DNA of 64,000 bases from JBAZGG01 sp041653015 (GCA_041653015.1 JBAZGG010000003.1:33674-97673), one strand, 5' to 3'; positions 8,945-17,519 are shown, counted from the first letter of the stretch. The notes: a model not told the origin generated them from the sequence alone. Program-made: numbers and translations.

Positions 8945-9412
8945 TTATTTTGTGATTGTCAAATATGCTAAATCAATCATCGTTTGAACGATTGATAATC
9001 TGATCTCGTCTCGACTACCAACAAAATTTTTCTCGAAAGAAGTTGTTTTCCCCTGATAGAATATTCCGATAAATACTTTCCCAACCGGTTTATTATCTTC
9101 ACACACGCTCGGACCGGCGTTACCAGTGCAAGATAGACATAGATCAACACCAAGTTTTGCGGCGCCCAAAGAAGCCATTTCAATCGCAATTTGAGATGAA
9201 ACAATCCCAAATTCTTTAAGTGAATTTTCTTTTATTCCAACTATATTAATCTTCTCTTCGACTGAATAGGATACAACGCTACCCTTATAAACTAAACTAG
9301 AACCAGGTATCGATGTGATAGTAGATGCAAAAAGTCCGCCAGTAACCGATTCAATAGAACCTATTGTAAGGTGATTATTCTTCAATGAATTGTATAATTT
9401 TTCCGCATTCAT
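8945..9412 (-). CDS. CinA C-terminal domain protein (nicotinamide-nucleotide amidase type)
   Basis: A 155-residue stand-alone CinA C-terminal (PncC-like) domain. That family deamidates NMN to nicotinic acid mononucleotide in pyridine-nucleotide recycling. Seen: ESVTGGLFASTITSIPGSS, YKGSVVSYS, and CTGNAGPS, all characteristic. Bacillus CinA is about 416 residues with an N-terminal MoaB-like domain, absent here. The position between pgsA (4-nt ATGA overlap) and recA is the classic competence/recombination site, so this is the orthologous locus with a shortened protein. Deamidase activity is inferred from family. Confidence 0.85.
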   Translation of the reverse strand: MNAEKLYNSLKNNHLTIGSIESVTGGLFASTITSIPGSSLVYKGSVVSYSVEEKINIVGIKENSLKEFGIVSSQIAIEMASLGAAKLGVDLCLSCTGNAGPSVCEDNKPVGKVFIGIFYQGKTTSFEKNFVGSRDEIRLSIVQTMIDLAYLTITK

Positions 9413-10059
9413 TTCGTATTTTTAAAAACCTTTTTGTTCTGCACTAAATAGATTATCCCAGAGAGCAAAGAGACAAATGTGGCTAGATAGACGATAATGT
9501 TGCATATTCTGAGTGGTTCGGGCCACGAATGATCAAAATAAGAAAATGGCCAATCATTGAGAAGAACGGCAGGAATAGCAATCATTTGCAAAATGGTTTT
9601 GAGTTTGCCAAAAATATTTGCGGCGAGAACAACATTTTTGCTCGCGGCAATAAATCTTAAGGCATCGACGACTAAATCTCTCGAAATCATAATAATCGCA
9701 CAGAATAATGGAAAGGCGATTTGATCGGGAGCGTATGCTTGCTTTACAAGCAAAAATATAATGAGACCATCGACCAAAAGCTTATCAGCGACGGGATCAA
9801 GAAATTTCCCAAAATCCGTCACTTGATTATTCTTTCTTGCGAGATAGCCATCAACAAAATCAGTTAGAGAAGCAATAACAAAAATGCCACAAGCTATTAT
9901 ATAGATAATATTTATGCTATATCCGCCATCAACGATTGGAAAATTCAATGCAGAAATTTGTTCATAAGAAAAAGGAATAACGCTGAGAACAAACAAAGAG
10001 AGCAACATTAAAATAATCAAAATAATTCGAGATACAGTAATTTTGGTTGGTAAATTCAT
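9409..10059 (-). CDS. pgsA: CDP-diacylglycerol--glycerol-3-phosphate 3-phosphatidyltransferase
   Basis: Makes phosphatidylglycerol phosphate, committing CDP-diacylglycerol to PG. It has the CDP-alcohol phosphotransferase motif D-G-x2-A-R-x8-G-x3-D-x3-D, seen as DGYLAR followed by GKFLDPVADK (about residues 69-91). Several hydrophobic segments fit a membrane enzyme. At 216 residues it is a little longer than usual, because of a loop around residues 30-45. Its start lies only about 25 nt past the RNase P RNA end, and its stop overlaps cinA. Confidence 0.94.
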   Translation of the reverse strand: MNLPTKITVSRIILIILMLLSLFVLSVIPFSYEQISALNFPIVDGGYSINIIYIIACGIFVIASLTDFVDGYLARKNNQVTDFGKFLDPVADKLLVDGLIIFLLVKQAYAPDQIAFPLFCAIIMISRDLVVDALRFIAASKNVVLAANIFGKLKTILQMIAIPAVLLNDWPFSYFDHSWPEPLRICNIIVYLATFVSLLSGIIYLVQNKKVFKNTK

Positions 10060-10084
10060 TTTCTTTGCTCGTTTCGCTTTAGAT

Positions 10085-10426
10085 GAGTTCCGATCCTATA
10101 AGCCATGTTCTGTCAAGGATAATAATTTATCTATGCAAAGCATGTCACGCAGAATTCAAATTATTCTTTGTGACTTCCCCTACCAAATTTGGGTTTCTCG
10201 CTTGTGGGGTTTGCCGCGTTCCACTTTGATATTTCTATCAAACTACGTCACTGTGGCACTTTCAGGAATTCTGTCATGACCGAAGTTTTAGACATCATTC
10301 CGCCGTTATGCGCTCCCGCATACCTAGCGTTATTTTTTCCGCTAGCACAATCATTACTGTCGTCGCAGGCAGTGCGAGCATGGACTTTCCTCTAGTATAA
10401 ATACCAGCAATTATCCAGATCGGAGT
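10085..10426 (-). ncRNA. rnpB: RNase P RNA
   Basis: The catalytic RNA that trims tRNA 5' leaders. Read on the minus strand it contains the conserved GAGGAAAGTCCATGCTCGC near its 5' end and ACAGAACATGGCTTATAG near its 3' end, both hallmarks of bacterial RNase P RNA. Helix P1 closes the molecule: TCCGATC (10418-10424 region) pairs with GATCGGA (10089-10095). The ends are set from P1 and are good to a few nucleotides. It is packed between the gpsB stop and pgsA. A weak TTAGGT-N17-TAAATA pair inside the gpsB 3' end could start it. The gpsB-rnpB order matches Bacillus. Confidence 0.95.
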
Positions 10427-10789
10427 TTATTTAATCTTTGAAGGATCTTGACCTAATTTGTATAGCACTTTTTCTAGAGCGTCTATACGCTTGAGGAGTT
10501 CTAAGTTATCGCTTGTGACATTTCTTGTCGGCTCAATTTTATCAAGTCGATTTTTCATTCTCACATTTTCAACTTGAAGTTTAGAACATTCATCCTTCTT
10601 GTAATCTAGGAGGTGCTGAAGCTGTTTAATGCGAGCATCTTGCTCGCTATTTTTTTTCTCTAAATCCGCGTAATTGAGGATTACCTCATCAAGAAACTTG
10701 TCTACTTCAAGAGGGTCGTAACCTTTGACATTTTTCGTGAATTCAGTATTGAGAATATCTTCAGAAGTGAGTTTTTGTTTGCTATTCAC
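10427..10789 (-). CDS. gpsB: DivIVA-domain cell-division protein (GpsB-like)
   Basis: A 120-residue protein with the DivIVA/GpsB N-terminal lipid-binding domain (KLTSEDILNTEF, KGYDPLEVDKFLDEV, residues 5-40), then a coiled coil to about residue 80 and a short C-terminal helical part. GpsB links the elongation and division peptidoglycan machineries in Bacillota. It starts with GTG after AAAGGAGAAAAAA. The small size and the location beside rnpB, as in Bacillus, favour GpsB over full-length DivIVA. Confidence 0.85.
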   Translation of the reverse strand: MNSKQKLTSEDILNTEFTKNVKGYDPLEVDKFLDEVILNYADLEKKNSEQDARIKQLQHLLDYKKDECSKLQVENVRMKNRLDKIEPTRNVTSDNLELLKRIDALEKVLYKLGQDPSKIK

Positions 10790-10902
10790 TTTTTTCTCCT
10801 TTTTTAATTATATTAAAATATAAACATCTATTCAATCTTTATAACGAATAATTGCTATTTGAAAGAAATAAACTCAATGATATACTATCAAACGAGACAG
10901 AT

Positions 10903-11628
10903 ATGAAATTACTTAGCAGAGCAATTAACAACCGCAAGCATCTTATATTTTTGGACATAGAGGGAACCCAGTTTTCTCATGAGATCATCGCAATTGGGGC
11001 AATAAGAGTAGATTTAAAGATGGATGGAACATTTAAAAAAGTCCATCAAGGATTCAAATGTTTCGTCACCGCAAAAGAAAAAATTGGAAAAGTCGTTGAA
11101 AATCTGACGGGTATTACAGAAAGCGCTTTAAAAAGAGACGGAATACCATTCCGAAAAGCTCAGATTGGCTTAAGGAAATATATCGGAAGAGATTACGAAT
11201 CATGTATCTTCATCACTTTTGGCTCTCATGACGTGAGAATGATATGTCAATCGCTGCAGTACAATTTAGATTGCAATAAAGATGAAGCAAAACTCGTAAT
11301 CCATAATCATTTGGATTTTTCAGAGTTCATCGCAAATTTTGTTCGCGATGACAAAGGCAATCCATATTCTCTAGAGAATTATTTAAAACTTTTTCACATA
11401 GAGTTTAATGGGACTAAACACGATCCACTCGATGATGCAAAAAACCTTATGATTCTGTATCAAGCTGTACAACAAAATAGTCAGATTTTAGAAGATGAAT
11501 ATTATAAAGTGTTGAGAAAGACTTCTCATCTAGTTTATCCAATACAAAAAGTATTGTCTGCTCTTTTAAATGGCAAAAGCGTTTCGCCAGAAGAGTTTTC
11601 TAGATTCGTTAAGGATTATTTATCATGA
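10903..11628 (+). CDS. DEDDh-type 3'-5' exonuclease-like protein
   Basis: A 241-residue RNase T/DnaQ-fold protein. It shows the DxE motif (FLDIEGTQ), the central ENLTGIT and SHDVRM (Exo II region), and the closing HDPLDDAKN (Exo III, His then Asp). It probably trims DNA or RNA 3' ends. It lacks polymerase or helicase domains, so it is not DinG or PolC. The ATG at 10903 was preferred; an upstream TTG at 10852 would add 17 residues, and neither has a strong Shine-Dalgarno. It overlaps recU by 4 nt (ATGA), suggesting a DNA-repair role. That role is inference. Confidence 0.75.
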   Translation: MKLLSRAINNRKHLIFLDIEGTQFSHEIIAIGAIRVDLKMDGTFKKVHQGFKCFVTAKEKIGKVVENLTGITESALKRDGIPFRKAQIGLRKYIGRDYESCIFITFGSHDVRMICQSLQYNLDCNKDEAKLVIHNHLDFSEFIANFVRDDKGNPYSLENYLKLFHIEFNGTKHDPLDDAKNLMILYQAVQQNSQILEDEYYKVLRKTSHLVYPIQKVLSALLNGKSVSPEEFSRFVKDYLS

Positions 11629-12206
11629 TAAAATATCCAATTGGAACGACATTAAATAAAGTCGGAACATCACACAGGCCAAGGAATGTAAACAACGCTG
11701 CAAATCGTGGCATGGACCTAGAAGAAGATATCAATCTTTCGAATGAGTATTATCGCGATAAAAATTTGGCATTGATCACGAAAAGGCCAACTCCAATAAA
11801 TGTTGTCAAGGTTGATTATTCAAAAGGAGCAAAGATTACCAATGCATATTTTGAAAAACAATCTACCACTGATTACAATGGTGTTTATAAAGGGAGGTAT
11901 ATCGACTTTGAAGCAAAAAGCACAAAGTCAACTACTTCGCTTCCGCTCAGCAACATCACTCCTCATCAAATCGAACATTTAAACAGAGTTATTTTTCATG
12001 GAGGAATCGCATTTTTTATCATCGGATTCGAACTGCTAAACGAAGTATATTTGCTTGATGCAACTCACGTTATCAGCTTCTTTAATACCTTGAAGAGAAA
12101 ATCTATTCCATACAAAGACATCAAGGAAAACGGAATCTTGATAAAACAAGGATATAATCCACGCCTGTATTATTTAGATGCAATTGAGAAAAATTATTTC
12201 AAATAA
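11625..12206 (+). CDS. recU: Holliday junction resolvase RecU
   Basis: Resolves Holliday junctions in Bacillota, with RecA and RuvAB. The 193 residues contain the family signatures NRGMDLEEDI, KRPTPINVVKVDY, the catalytic STTDYNGVYKGRYIDFEAK region (Asp and E-x-K of the nuclease fold) and GGIAFFIIGF. It overlaps the DEDDh exonuclease by 4 nt and converges on nth with a 13-nt overlap. In Bacillus recU lies near dnaD-nth, separated by ypoC and ponA. Those two are missing here. Confidence 0.95.
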   Translation: MIKYPIGTTLNKVGTSHRPRNVNNAANRGMDLEEDINLSNEYYRDKNLALITKRPTPINVVKVDYSKGAKITNAYFEKQSTTDYNGVYKGRYIDFEAKSTKSTTSLPLSNITPHQIEHLNRVIFHGGIAFFIIGFELLNEVYLLDATHVISFFNTLKRKSIPYKDIKENGILIKQGYNPRLYYLDAIEKNYFK

Positions 12207-12820
12207 TAAAGACAGAAATCATTTAATTTACATTTTTGACAAGAAGGCTTTTTTGCTGAGCAAATGCTGCGTCCAAAACGAATCAATTGATGATGGGTTT
12301 TAATCTGTCGGCTAGATTCAACCAGTTTTTCAAGCTTTCTTTCCATATCGAAAGGATTGTCATCTTTTTTAACTAGGCCTAGCCTTTTACAAATTCTTTC
12401 GATGTGCGTATCGACCGCTAGATGAGGAATTGAATATACTTCAGCAAGAAAAACATTCATTGTTTTATTGCCAACACCAGGCAACGAAAGAAGAAATTTT
12501 TCATCATTGATCGCTCCACCACGCTTTTGGATAGACAAGGCGATCGATTTGATATTTTTCGCTTTGTTTTTATATAATCCTATCGGTTTGATAATTTGTT
12601 CGATATCGGATATTGGAGCATTTGAAAGCTTTTCTAATGTATCGTATCTGTTAAACAGAATCGGAGTGACATCATTAACGCTTTTATCTGTGCTTTGAGC
12701 GCTCAGCATGACAGAAATCAGAAATTCATAGTCTTTGCAGTGATGCAAATCGCATTCAGCATCAGGAAACAAAGAATCAAGATAGGGCAAAAGCAAATTA
12801 ACTCGGTCTTTATTTGTCAT
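12194..12820 (-). CDS. nth: Endonuclease III
   Basis: A DNA glycosylase/AP lyase removing oxidised pyrimidines in base-excision repair. It has the helix-hairpin-helix LPGVGNKTMN with the catalytic Lys (about residue 114), the catalytic Asp in AVDTHIERI, and the C-terminal 4Fe-4S ligands CSAKKPSCQKCKLNDFC (C-x6-C-x2-C-x5-C). The 208 residues match the family. It overlaps dnaD upstream by 11 nt, the conserved dnaD-nth pair. Its cluster depends on the Suf system encoded in this window. Confidence 0.96.
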   Translation of the reverse strand: MTNKDRVNLLLPYLDSLFPDAECDLHHCKDYEFLISVMLSAQSTDKSVNDVTPILFNRYDTLEKLSNAPISDIEQIIKPIGLYKNKAKNIKSIALSIQKRGGAINDEKFLLSLPGVGNKTMNVFLAEVYSIPHLAVDTHIERICKRLGLVKKDDNPFDMERKLEKLVESSRQIKTHHQLIRFGRSICSAKKPSCQKCKLNDFCLYYLK

Positions 12821-13463
12821 CGTCTATCCACTTCGTTCGAGCAATTTCTATACTTTTTTCAATATCTTTATTCCACTTATCGCTTATCGCGCTATATCCT
12901 TCTTTTTCTCTATCATCGCGCGTCTGCCACTGCAAAAGAATTTTATCAATAGCGCGCAAACTTTTTTTATTGTGAGAAAGAGCCTCTTTTAAGGCATCAA
13001 AAATAATTTGATCAGAATAGCCGTAATTAACCCATTCATTGATCATTGAAAACTCAATCGGTGACAGAGTTCGTCCAAATTCCTTTTCAAACACTTGATA
13101 AATGTTTTTCAAAACGCCATTATTAACTTCCTCATTCAGCAAAGATTCTTGAGCTAAAGAGATCTGAAATTCATGATATAATTTGCTTTTTAAGGGATTG
13201 AGTGTGGTTTTCATATCTTTCGCCGAAGTGTCATATTCGAGAACGTTCTTATTGACGAGTTTAACGAGAATTTTATCGATTTCAGCCACTGATAAATTCA
13301 TTTTGACAGACAAAAGATCGGCCGTAATAAAAGTATTTTTTTGTAAAAGGAGATGATTTATCATCAAAACTACCGCTAAATCGTTCTCATTAAGTCCAAG
13401 TTTCTTATAGTATTCTAGCAAAAGGTACTTAACGTCTAGAGCTGATAATGAATCGTTGACCAT
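12810..13463 (-). CDS. dnaD: DnaD-domain replication initiation protein
   Basis: A primosome protein that acts with DnaB and DnaI to load the replicative helicase in Bacillota. The N-terminal winged-helix DDBH1 region spans about residues 5-90. The C-terminal DnaD-like (DDBH2) domain is marked by FGRTLSPIEFSMINEWVNYGY and ALKEALSHNKKSLRAIDKIL. It is 217 residues, close to Bacillus DnaD (232). It is directly upstream of and overlapping nth, as in Bacillus. Confidence 0.9.
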   Translation of the reverse strand: MVNDSLSALDVKYLLLEYYKKLGLNENDLAVVLMINHLLLQKNTFITADLLSVKMNLSVAEIDKILVKLVNKNVLEYDTSAKDMKTTLNPLKSKLYHEFQISLAQESLLNEEVNNGVLKNIYQVFEKEFGRTLSPIEFSMINEWVNYGYSDQIIFDALKEALSHNKKSLRAIDKILLQWQTRDDREKEGYSAISDKWNKDIEKSIEIARTKWIDDDK

Positions 13464-13498
13464 AGTAAAAATAATATATCATATTATCCATTTATGCT

Positions 13499-14095
13499 TT
13501 ACTTTTTTTGTTTGCGAAGTTCTTCATCAATTTTTTGCTGATTCAAATTTTTGAGGAGATATCGATATTTCTTCATGGCTTGCAGCGTGTTGTTTTCAAT
13601 CGATAAACCATATTTTTTTGCAAATCTCTCGCCTCTAAGTATTCTTAAAGGATCTTCGGTCACTCGCTTTGATGGGTTACCAATAAACTTTAGGATTCTA
13701 TTCTTTAAATCAGCTACGCCATCACAATAGTCAACGATGTTATATTTTTCATCAAGATATATTGCGTTGATCGTAAAATCTCTTCTAACATAATCCTCTT
13801 GAGGGTTTTTAACGTAATTGATAAAAGATGGGTGCCGAAAATCCTCATAATCTTTTTCCTCACGAAAAGTAGTGAACACACAATGTCCAACTTTGATCGC
13901 TCCAAAGCGAGAAAATACATCGTTTGCATCTGGCAAAAAGCTCATCATTTCATCAGGGGTTGCATCGGTTGCAAAATCAAAATCAACTAAAGGGAGGCCG
14001 AGCAGATAGTCTCTTGTCGAACCGCCAACTAAATATAATCGGAAACCGCGTTCTCGAAAAAGTTTCGCATATTGATCAAACAATTCAACACCCAT
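13499..14095 (-). CDS. CCA-adding enzyme-like protein, head domain only
   Basis: The N-terminal nucleotidyltransferase (head) domain of a class II CCA-adding enzyme/poly(A) polymerase. Visible motifs are LVGGSTRDYLLG, the metal-binding DFDFATDATP (DxD, residues 38-47), RRDFTINAIYLD, and EDPLRILRG. Whole enzymes have about 380-450 residues; this one stops at 198, just past the neck motif start (QKIDEELRK). The neck nucleotide-selecting motif, body and tail are missing. Only 35 nt follow before dnaD, so nothing continues the frame. It could be a remnant, a minimal repair enzyme, or one part of a split enzyme. All four tRNAs in this window encode CCA. Confidence 0.78.
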   Translation of the reverse strand: MGVELFDQYAKLFRERGFRLYLVGGSTRDYLLGLPLVDFDFATDATPDEMMSFLPDANDVFSRFGAIKVGHCVFTTFREEKDYEDFRHPSFINYVKNPQEDYVRRDFTINAIYLDEKYNIVDYCDGVADLKNRILKFIGNPSKRVTEDPLRILRGERFAKKYGLSIENNTLQAMKKYRYLLKNLNQQKIDEELRKQKK

Positions 14096-14116
14096 GCTTT
14101 TATTTTAGTATTAAAA

Positions 14117-14146
14117 CAAAAAAAGAGGAACAAGTTAATGTTCCTC
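14117..14146 (-). terminator. Rho-independent terminator of hup
   Basis: On the minus strand GAGGAAC and GTTCCTC form a 7-bp stem with an 8-nt loop, followed by a run of seven T. It lies about 20 nt past the hup stop codon. Confidence 0.9.
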
Positions 14147-14164
14147 AATTCAAGTCAATCGATA

Positions 14165-14437
14165 TTATTGAACTTTGGCTTTTAAAGCTTTTGAAGGCCT
14201 AAAAACAACTGCTTTTGATGCAGGGATTTTAATCTTAGCACCTGTGGAAGGATTTGTTCCAACACGAGCGGCTCTGGCTTTCTTAACAAAGATACCGAAA
14301 CCGGCAACTTTGACTTCTTGGCCTTTAACTAAGGCTTTTTCAACAGCGGCGACAAGAGCATTGACAGCTTCTTCAGCTTGCTTTTTGCTTAAACCAGCAC
14401 CTACTGCAACTTTTTCAACTAATTCAGCTTTGTTCAT
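14165..14437 (-). CDS. hup: DNA-binding protein HU
   Basis: A 90-residue histone-like protein of the HU family that bends and compacts DNA. It begins MNKAELVEKVA, has FGIFVKKARAARVGTNPSTG at the beta-arm base, and ends in AVVFRPSKALK. TAGGAGGT precedes the ATG. It has its own promoter and terminator, which fits high independent expression. The location near gpsA-der-cmk matches Bacillus hbs. Confidence 0.97.
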   Translation of the reverse strand: MNKAELVEKVAVGAGLSKKQAEEAVNALVAAVEKALVKGQEVKVAGFGIFVKKARAARVGTNPSTGAKIKIPASKAVVFRPSKALKAKVQ

Positions 14438-14482
14438 TTAAAATGACCTCCTATTCGCTAAATTTGTCTTACGACTAATAAA

Positions 14483-14511
14483 AAATTACCATATCGATAA
14501 AACAAATGCAA
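14483..14511 (-). promoter_or_regulatory. Sigma-A-type promoter of hup
   Basis: Minus-strand TTGCAT (14506-14511), 17-nt spacer, TAATTT (14483-14488), about 45 nt ahead of the hup start. Good spacing, a moderate match to TTGACA/TATAAT. Confidence 0.65.
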
Positions 14512-14529
14512 TGAAAAAAGCGATAAATA

Positions 14530-15531
14530 CTAGTCTTCGGAGCGCAAAGGACGAATCATGAGCTGTTTTATGACACTAGACGGCTTGGCATTTCTATACA
14601 AAACTGAATAAAGCGCTTCAACGATTGGAAGACTCAAATTATTCGAACGTGCAATTTCGTAAATGACCTCTGTCGCTTTTAATCCTTCAACAGTTTCTGT
14701 ATTATTCTTCAAAAAATTTCTTGCCGAATCATCTTTACCGATGCAAAGACCAGCACGATAATTGCGCGAATGAAGCGAGTTACAAGTAACCATAAGGTCA
14801 CCTATCCCAGTCAGTCCCAAATACGTTTTTTCCTTCCCGCCAAAGAATTTACCAAAAACAATCATTTCTGATAACCCCCTTGTGACGAGGGCGGCTTTGG
14901 CATTGTCTCCACATTTAAGGCCGTCAATAATACCGCTTGCAATAGCGATGACATTCTTCATGGCGACAGAGTATTCAGCGCCAATTTCATCTTTTTGTGT
15001 ATAAACACGAAAGTAATCATTCGAAAATAGTCTCTGCACTTTCTTTGCGCGTGAAAGAGATTTCGAAACGGCACAGAGAAGAGTCAAATGTTTGACAATG
15101 ACCTCTTCAGCGTGGCTAGGACCGATTAATGACACAACTTCTCCTCGAAGATTTTCTGGTATTATTTCACGAATTAGTTCAGCAATGCGTATTTTTTCAG
15201 TTGAATCAAAACCTTTAGCAGTATTGATGAATAACGTTTTTCTATCAAGAACCGACTTTAATTGGACAAGAACAGTGCGCATGGCTGATGAAGGAACAGA
15301 AAGAATGACAATCGGCGTTCTGTTTGCAAATTCATCAATACTCGAAGTAGCTTTAATCGATTCAGAAAGATTGATACTGGTACCATAGTACTTCGTGTTG
15401 CGATGATTGTTATTTATATCGTCAACTTGGTCGCGATCGCGCCCATACATCAAAACTGTATTTCCATTATCAACAAGGACGGAAGCCAAAGCCGTACCCC
15501 ATGTTCCAGTACCGATAATACCAATTTTCAC
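14530..15531 (-). CDS. gpsA: NAD(P)H-dependent glycerol-3-phosphate dehydrogenase
   Basis: Reduces dihydroxyacetone phosphate to sn-glycerol-3-phosphate for phospholipid synthesis. The Rossmann motif GTGTWGTALA is at residues 7-16. The C-terminal domain carries the catalytic-Lys region SVAMKNVIAIASGI and TYLGLTGIGDLMVTC. At 333 residues it is normal length. It starts with GTG one nucleotide after the der stop codon, and the in-frame GTG replaces a useless out-of-frame ATG two bases earlier. The order der-gpsA-hup is conserved, without the spoIVA gene found between them in spore formers. Confidence 0.96.
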   Translation of the reverse strand: MKIGIIGTGTWGTALASVLVDNGNTVLMYGRDRDQVDDINNNHRNTKYYGTSINLSESIKATSSIDEFANRTPIVILSVPSSAMRTVLVQLKSVLDRKTLFINTAKGFDSTEKIRIAELIREIIPENLRGEVVSLIGPSHAEEVIVKHLTLLCAVSKSLSRAKKVQRLFSNDYFRVYTQKDEIGAEYSVAMKNVIAIASGIIDGLKCGDNAKAALVTRGLSEMIVFGKFFGGKEKTYLGLTGIGDLMVTCNSLHSRNYRAGLCIGKDDSARNFLKNNTETVEGLKATEVIYEIARSNNLSLPIVEALYSVLYRNAKPSSVIKQLMIRPLRSED

Positions 15532-15532
15532 A

Positions 15533-16840
15533 TCAGACTCTTTCTCTCAAAACAAGATCGATTGGTGTTCCATCGAAATCAAAGGTATCGCGCAAACGAT
15601 TTTCGATATATCTAAGATAGGAAAAATGAGCGAATTTTGGTTTGTTCACAAACAATACAATCGTAGGTGGTTCTATAGAAACTTGATTCGCGAAATATAT
15701 CTTTAAGCGCCCACCATTAAAATCAGGTGTCGGATTAATAACTTGAGCATCTTGTATGATTTCATTCAGAACTGACGTCAAAACACGCGTTTGATAAGCA
15801 GCTGAAACGTGGTTTATTGCATCAAAAACAGTTTTTATTCGCGATTTATTTTTTGCTGAAATATAAATGACTGGAGCATATTCAAGAAATTTGACGTTGT
15901 CACGAATATTTTTCGTGAAATCGCTCATCGCTTTTTCATCTTTTTTCACCAAATCCCACTTATTAACCACAACGATAATTGCCTTTTTTAAATCAACAGC
16001 GTATCCGACAACATGTTTGTCTTGCTCAGTCATTCCTTTTGTAGCGTCGATGACTAAAAGACAAATCTTTGCGCGATCAATAGCAGATAAGGCTCTCAAA
16101 GCGCTATATTTATCAATCGATTCAAATATCTGCCCGCGTTTTTTCAAGCCAGCTGTATCGATAGCAACATATGAGATGCTATCTTTTACAAACTGCGTGT
16201 CAATAGCATCGCGCGTTGTTCCTTCCATTTCGGACACGATAACTCGTTCATCGTTGAGCATAGCATTTACTAGCGAAGACTTTCCGACGTTAGGTCGGCC
16301 AATCACTGCAAAACAAATCGAATTTTCGTACACAACCTCACTTTTTTGCGGTAATAGTTTTATAATTTTATCAAGAATGTCACCAATTCCAATGCCGTGG
16401 GCACCGCTGACAGGAATGGGCTCGCCCAATCCCAATGAGAAAAAATCGTTAATATTCGATAGATCATTCGTATTATCGATTTTGTTTACAGCGAGAATGG
16501 CTGGTTTTTGAGCTTTGTAAAGAATCTTTGCGACCAAGCGATCATCTTTTGTCACACCGATTTTTCCGTCAACAATGAATAATATTACATCGGCTTCTTT
16601 TATGGCGATCTCCGCTTGCATTCTGATCTGTTCTTGAAACGGGCGATTGGCTAGTTCGATACCGCCTGTATCAACAATAGAAAACTCGTGGGTCAGCCAT
16701 TCAGCTTTAGCATAAATCCTGTCTCTTGTTATTCCTGGTTCATCATCGATGATCGATGTTCGTTTGCCAACGATACGATTAAAAATCGTTGATTTACCAA
16801 CGTTCGGACTTCCCACAATCGCCAAAGTCCCATATAACAT
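15533..16840 (-). CDS. der: Ribosome-assembly GTPase Der
   Basis: A double-GTPase needed for 50S subunit maturation (EngA). Two G domains are evident: GSPNVGKST (residues 10-18) with DTGG and NKID, then GRPNVGKSS (about 179-187) with DTAG and NKWD. A C-terminal KH-like domain ends in PIDLVLRER. At 435 residues it is full length. It lies between cmk (2-nt gap) and gpsA (1-nt gap), so the three are probably translated from one message. Confidence 0.98.
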   Translation of the reverse strand: MLYGTLAIVGSPNVGKSTIFNRIVGKRTSIIDDEPGITRDRIYAKAEWLTHEFSIVDTGGIELANRPFQEQIRMQAEIAIKEADVILFIVDGKIGVTKDDRLVAKILYKAQKPAILAVNKIDNTNDLSNINDFFSLGLGEPIPVSGAHGIGIGDILDKIIKLLPQKSEVVYENSICFAVIGRPNVGKSSLVNAMLNDERVIVSEMEGTTRDAIDTQFVKDSISYVAIDTAGLKKRGQIFESIDKYSALRALSAIDRAKICLLVIDATKGMTEQDKHVVGYAVDLKKAIIVVVNKWDLVKKDEKAMSDFTKNIRDNVKFLEYAPVIYISAKNKSRIKTVFDAINHVSAAYQTRVLTSVLNEIIQDAQVINPTPDFNGGRLKIYFANQVSIEPPTIVLFVNKPKFAHFSYLRYIENRLRDTFDFDGTPIDLVLRERV

Positions 16841-16842
16841 GA

Positions 16843-17517
16843 TTATTTAGCCTCTTGCGTTTTTCTTTTAATAATCTCTTCAACAGCATCAGCTACTTCG
16901 TTAATACTCATAAATGAAGTATCTAACAGAACAGAATCTGGAGCCGGTTTCAAAGGAGCAAACTCACGATTTGAATCAATATAATCGCGTTTCCTCACTT
17001 CTTCCTCAATCTCTTTAAGAGTGCACACAATACCTTTTGATAAATTCTCTTCATATCTTCTTACGGCCCGTGTTTCAACACTGGCAATTTGATAAATTTT
17101 AACCTCGGCATTCGGAAGAACATAAGTTCCAATATCTCTTCCATCCATAACCACCGAAGTATTGATCGCCATCCTTCTCTGCTCATCAACCAAAAACAAA
17201 CGAATAGGTTTGTACGAGGCAATATAGCTAACGTTTTGCGAAACGATTGGCTCACGAATTATGCCGGTAACATCTTCACCATTGCATAAAACAATGCCGT
17301 TTGGTTTTAACTCAATTTTTATTTTTGGAATTAATTTGCAGCATGCATCTTCATCTTTGGGGTCAATTTTATTTTTGATGACAAAATATGTAAAAGCTCG
17401 ATACATAGCGCCGGTATCAATATACGTAAAATTAAGTCTCTTGGCGACTATCTTTGCAATTGTCGATTTTCCCGCAGCAGCAGGGCCATCGATTGCGATG
17501 CTAATTTTTTTTGCCAT
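16843..17517 (-). CDS. cmk: Cytidylate kinase
   Basis: Phosphorylates CMP and dCMP using ATP. The P-loop GPAAAGKST is at residues 9-17. The family motifs YIDTGAMYRA, VVMDGRDIGTYVLP and KRDYIDSNRE follow. At 224 residues it is typical of bacterial Cmk. TAGGAGATAAAC precedes the ATG. It starts 2 nt after the stop codon of a small membrane-protein gene and is followed by der and gpsA. Confidence 0.97.
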   Translation of the reverse strand: MAKKISIAIDGPAAAGKSTIAKIVAKRLNFTYIDTGAMYRAFTYFVIKNKIDPKDEDACCKLIPKIKIELKPNGIVLCNGEDVTGIIREPIVSQNVSYIASYKPIRLFLVDEQRRMAINTSVVMDGRDIGTYVLPNAEVKIYQIASVETRAVRRYEENLSKGIVCTLKEIEEEVRKRDYIDSNREFAPLKPAPDSVLLDTSFMSINEVADAVEEIIKRKTQEAK

Positions 17518-17519
17518 GT

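Noticed and set aside
10043..10395. Plus-strand open frames across the RNase P region
   Set aside because: They are read through the structured RNase P RNA, have no Shine-Dalgarno sites and resemble no protein.
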